Source: Pseudopyrenochaeta lycopersici (Eukaryota; Ascomycota; Dothideomycetes; Pleosporales; Pseudopyrenochaetaceae). From it: a DNA stretch of 64,000 nt. The stretch spans positions 1-64,000 of the forward strand of contig NHZP01000091.1 of the NCBI GenBank assembly GCA_003313425.1, written 5' to 3'. The first letter of the stretch is position 1, and each line of letters starts with the position of its first letter. A model generated the notes under the pieces. It saw nothing but the letters and a program-made list of their open reading frames with translations, had not been told where the DNA came from and did no database searches. The position numbers and the translations under genes were made by a program. This document shows positions 60,774 through 64,000 of the stretch, piece after piece.

Positions 60774-61543
60774 GTAGCGCTAGTGTGTTAAGACCTTTAA
60801 ATTACGGCGAAACAGAACATAATAAAGAAGCTTAAGATATTCTCTCCTAGACTAGATACCCTATATAAGTAGATAATACAGTAGATTAGTATGTTAGACA
60901 ATACTAAACTCTGTAAGCAGCTGTTAGCGTTAATCGCGCTTATGTACTAGCTAATTACGTTAGAGGAGTTGGCGGCCTTTATCTAACAGCTTAAAGACAT
61001 AGCCAACGACTTAGAGTTACGGGAGATTATTAGCCTTTGTAGCTTATTCCTTACTCTGCAAGAAGAGACTGTTTACTTTGTGTATTAGTTAGCTAAGGAC
61101 TTTCTTCTTGCTAGGGCAGCTAAAGAAGTATTCCTATCTAGGAGAGAGAAAGCCTAATACACTATCTTTGCTAGATTACTCTAAAAGCTGTTAAGACCCT
61201 GTACTAAGACATTACAGCTTAGGAGCACTTAGATACCCTATTGAGGACGTTAAACAGCTAGACCTAGATCCTTTAGTAGTATCGCGCTACTTATGCATCT
61301 ACTAGGTTAACTATCTATACGACTTAAGTTTTAAGTCTTTAGGGATCTTAGTTAATAGTCTGCAGGACAGAGGCGTTGTTTATGTGTTCCTAAGGGAGAA
61401 GTACCTCTACTAGCTAGAAGGGCTTAGTTTGTGTAAGAGCATACTAAAGGGTATAGTCTCTATGGCAAAACTATAGTCGCTAGTCGAGGTATGTCTTATA
61501 CTAAAAAGGTAGTTGGATTTTTAACATACTAATATAAGCTAGA

Positions 61544-61799
61544 AAAGAGGAGATACAACTACAAATACAGAAACATCGACTCTACAAGTCACGTCTTAGA
61601 GGCAGTGCAGCCCCCTATTTCAAAACCAATTCTTGCCAAGGGCAAACTATACCCACGTGATCGGATATGTGTAGACGCACTGCTTGTGGCGAGTTTGCTA
61701 AACAGTTTAGAAGTGTCCTACGTAGCGCGAACTCCCTATTATCTATACTAATCTCTAGATAGCTATACGCACTCCATTATTTTATTATCCTCTTAAACT
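61544..61799. other. Transition from RIP-mutated to normal sequence
   Basis: RIP texture ends near 61560; the 3' flank of the next gene begins. No gene seen. Confidence 0.5.
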
Positions 61800-62795
61800 T
61801 TAGTTTCTTTTAGTTGGGACTAGCACCTGCTGGGTACTATAGGAGGCGATAGGCGTCGCTGCTATAGTCGCAACGTTCTGCATCTTAGTCTTAGAGTCTG
61901 ACTGTGCTGCCAAAGATTTGCTACGCGGTGAAGCAGTAACTTTTAGGTTCTTCTTTCGTATCCTGCTCCAGGCCCTATATACGCTACTTAATGCGGAGCG
62001 GATGTACAACATAGGAATGAGGCTTACCAGAAAGTAAAGAGCGCAAGGACTACAAAGCCACCAATTGCACCTCCGAGTGTAGCACTAACGTTGAAGTCTA
62101 AATAAATTACTAGACTGGCCTAAGTCCAAAACAGGAAAGGCATTACCAGTAGGCATCGACCCAGACCCAGGCTCAGGCGTTTTCGAGCCTATCATCGGCG
62201 TCAGCAGCCAGATTTCCTCCGTAGTAGATGTTATTCCGCAGCGATACTCGGTCAACGTAATTGCACTTCCAGGCAAGTAATGGTTCTCGGAGCAAAACGG
62301 CGAGGCAGTAGAGCTACAGGTTGTAGCTAACCAATCTTTGATACAACCAGTGCAAACCTCGTACTTATTGTATGGGACACAAGTTGTAGGGATAACGCAA
62401 TCCGCAGCAACGGTCTGTGTATGACAACAACCTGCTACACTATAGGCGCTCCGGAAGATGCATCTGTAGGAGAGGTCGCATGTCACCGGAGTGATACCAT
62501 AAATGCTACCACAAGTGTCTATGCTTGCTGTGGCTCGAAGCTTCGAGTAAGGGGCCCACGCTAGGGGCGTGAGTGTGATGGTTGTCTCTGGAGTTGGAAA
62601 GGAAAAGGGGTGAGTGCTGCGTGCTATTAATGAGGATAGTGACTGTGGCCACGCTTGTTCATCGTCAAGCTAGGATTTCCGTTATCAGTTATATGTTGAT
62701 AAAACTCGACCGTCATCACGTACTGGGTGGGTGTATGTAATTGGTACGAAGACCAAAGCGCAGATCCACAAGTTCATCATGTTGAGTAGAGGCAT
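61800..62795 (-). CDS. Secreted-domain, Cys-rich single-pass membrane protein, 279 aa
   Basis: Four exons on minus: 62795-62724, 62669-62147, 62097-62028 and 61974-61800. Introns of 54, 49 and 53 bp (GTACGT/CTAG, GTAATG/TTAG, GTAAGC/ATAG); all joins in frame, 840 nt. Signal peptide about 1-22 (MPLLNMMNLWICALVFVPIT). The lumenal or extracellular part has about 14 Cys, including AGCCHTQTVAADC, CTGCIKDWLATTC and a YRCG near its end, with Thr/Ser-rich flanks. The membrane span at about 205-222 is Gly-rich (LGGAIGGFVVLALFTFW), followed by a basic stop-transfer (SRIRKKNLK) and a Ser/Thr-rich cytosolic tail. Layout fits fungal type-I wall-sensing or surface proteins, but no named domain is visible. 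It starts 178 bp from the divergent membrane-protein reading frame. Normal texture, no premature stop. Confidence 0.8.
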
Positions 62796-62973
62796 CGATA
62801 GAGGAAGACAAGGAGAAGCATTTTAATATTTTTGAAGGACCTCAATGAAGCCGCACTTAGATTCTCAGCTGGGCTGTGGCGTCTGCGGTCTATTCTTGTG
62901 CATGATTCGTGCAGCGAATCATATGGCCATAGTGTGTCAGCTACGGCGTTGACCGCTCCGTGCGCACCTGTAA
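62796..62973. promoter_or_regulatory. Short divergent intergenic region
   Basis: 178 bp separating the two divergent reading frames, but the true 5' end of the right-hand gene is not settled and may lie in here. It contains a perfect GATTCG/CGAATC stem at 62904-62920. Confidence 0.4.
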
Positions 62974-64000
62974 GGCAGTAATGTGACCTCCCTGATAAAT
63001 TTAGTTCTTGGAAACCTCCTCTTGGGTCTTGATCTCACAGTACCAGCTCTGGAGGAAAATTCAAACTGCCAGGCCACAATGAACGGAAGTGACTGCGCAG
63101 CATTATCATCACGAACCGACTTCGAGGGGTACGTCAATCTTCTGCGGAATGTCACTAATGGCAACTTAAGCCTTGTCAAAGAATGCAGGAGTGAGGTCTG
63201 CGGAGCACTCTGGGGATCAGGGAATCCCGACATCAGCGGGATTGGTATGGCCGTCGGCTACGTGCTGGAGAGCGGGATCTGCGCAGTTCTTATATGCGCT
63301 TTTCTACTATCAAAAGTGTGTCCAAAGCTCAATACTAGAGTTGCAAGGCTATTTTTAGCAAACGGGTCAAAAACCTTTTACGACAACGCAATCTTCTTCA
63401 CCTTCGCGATACAGATGGCGAGCATCATCACCCTCGCCAAAGCTAATTTTGGTATTAGCGCTGAGGGTATAGGAGCGATTACAATGAAGATTGCTTGGTT
63501 AGCCTCGACTCTCACACTCTTGCCTCTGCTTCCGTTAGTCCTCTGTCCAGCGATGTTCGTAGAAAGCAGAGAAACTGTAGCAGGCACGAGTGCATCCAGT
63601 GTGGCTCTTAGTTCTCAGGACACGCGAGGGGACAAGTGTCCAACTGGACGCGGCCACGAACTGACAACGGCGAAGATAAAAGCTCGCCAAGGACAGCGAT
63701 TCCTGATGCTCATCATTTGCTGGGCCATGTCATTCTATCCATTTTTCTCTCGAATAGCAGGGACTTTTAGTATGTCAGCATTCAAACGAGTTATTCAGAG
63801 CCTCGCTAACATAATCTAGGCAGAAGCCAGATCGGGGACTCGCCCGACTCAGTAGTCAACACTACCGACTGGAGCTTAATAGAGAGGGCTTGCCTTGAGC
63901 ATGTTGAGGTCATCAGCTCAGATCAGGAGGCCATTATAACTGCGTTTGGAATTGCCAGTTGGCTATTTATTACTATTATCGCTATCTACAAGGTCCTGTT
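62974..64000 (+). CDS. Multi-span fungal membrane protein, partial at both ends
   Basis: Exon 62974-63769, intron 63770-63819 (GTATGT, GCTAAC branch, CTAG), then an exon running off the window; the join gives GTFSRSQIGDSPDS in frame. The frame is open from 62974 with no ATG before 63079, so either the start is that ATG or, more likely, a short upstream exon exists. Residues after the start include an extracellular-like Asn/Cys-rich part (NCQATMNGSDCAALS), then hydrophobic spans: GYVLESGICAVLICAFLLSK, FYDNAIFFTFAIQMASII, WLASTLTLLPLLPLVLCPAM, FLMLIICWAMSFYPFFSRI and ITAFGIASWLFITIIAIYK. Looks like the broad class of fungal integral membrane proteins without known function. No catalytic motif. 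Confidence 0.65.

Larger units (their letters stand above)
54351..61543 (+). pseudogene. HET-NACHT NLR (HET-E-like) pseudogene in three segments
   Basis: Segments 54351-55168, 60001-60471 and 60779-61543. Segment 1 holds the second half of a HET domain (TLYELLTLKLVKFFF, ISLI then ISKIIGIL, EDRAYLLLGIFNISLAPIYS) and the NACHT P-loop region (NSNPSKGKIMLLYSIINKLQ; family GDPGKGKTM). Segment 2 continues NACHT: YVYKKYNNAGKTMFKDANT, NITYLIINVLDKCV and IVSSRN. Segment 3 begins ALVC and carries LITLEELAAFI, REIISLCSLFLTLQEETVYF and AKDFLLARAAKEVF. The HET N-terminus is missing, cut exactly at the copia B LTR. The first gap is Tc1 copy 2 with its passengers, the second a solo LTR. Intact relatives act in heterokaryon incompatibility and non-self recognition. 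Stops throughout are RIP-type. No WD40 or other repeat domain is traceable downstream. Confidence 0.8.

Noticed and set aside
62983..63079. GTG at 62983 as start of the membrane protein
   Set aside because: Nuclear fungal genes rarely start at GTG; an upstream exon or the ATG at 63079 is more plausible.

Overview
The window is from a filamentous ascomycete (Pezizomycotina). Evidence: short 46-56 bp GT-AG introns, a subgroup-C-like chitinase beside a multi-LysM secreted protein, HET/NACHT-type genes, a FunK1 kinase fragment, fungal Ty3/gypsy, Ty1/copia, Tad-like LINE, Tc1/mariner and pogo/Fot1 elements, and a strong RIP-like mutation signature (excess TpA, CAR to TAR and TGG to TAG stops). No prokaryotic, organellar or CRISPR features were seen.

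Layout. 1-8.7 kb is a RIP-degraded Ty3/gypsy region (minus strand), ending at a 40-bp minisatellite. 9.7-12.5 kb holds a gypsy gag/LTR remnant and the 3' end of a Tad-like LINE. 12.5-22.9 kb is an unmutated gene island: a conserved fungal protein of unknown function (13647-14475), a five-LysM secreted protein (15012-17115, minus) and a chitin-binding GH18 chitinase (18132-22139, plus). The last two are divergently arranged around a 1-kb shared intergenic region. All three multi-exon models were built by hand and keep frame through every junction. 22.9-27.5 kb is a graveyard of host-gene pieces: a conserved C-terminus with one RIP-type stop, a Tc1 remnant, a NACHT-ankyrin pseudogene and a FunK1 kinase pseudogene fused tail to head.

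28.2-33.4 kb is a full Ty1/copia element (A) with 207-bp LTRs and a 5-bp target duplication. 33.9-38.4 kb is a degraded DUF3505/RecQ telomere-linked-type helicase gene with a poly-Ser microsatellite, followed by a purine-rich tandem-repeat tract. 39.8-54.35 kb is copia B, into which copia C inserted (42645-51926), into which pogo D inserted (45696-47691). 54.35-61.5 kb is a HET-NACHT NLR pseudogene split by a Tc1 element, itself carrying a second Tc1 copy and a nearly intact pogo E, and by a solo LTR. At 61.8-64.0 kb unmutated sequence resumes with two divergent genes for a secreted, Cys-rich single-pass protein and a multi-span membrane protein that runs off the window.

Functionally, the LysM protein and the chitinase are the coherent unit: one binds chitin or its oligomers outside the cell, the other binds and cleaves chitin. 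Their position between RIP-mutated repeats, together with NLR and telomere-helicase remnants, suggests an accessory, possibly subtelomeric, compartment (inference).
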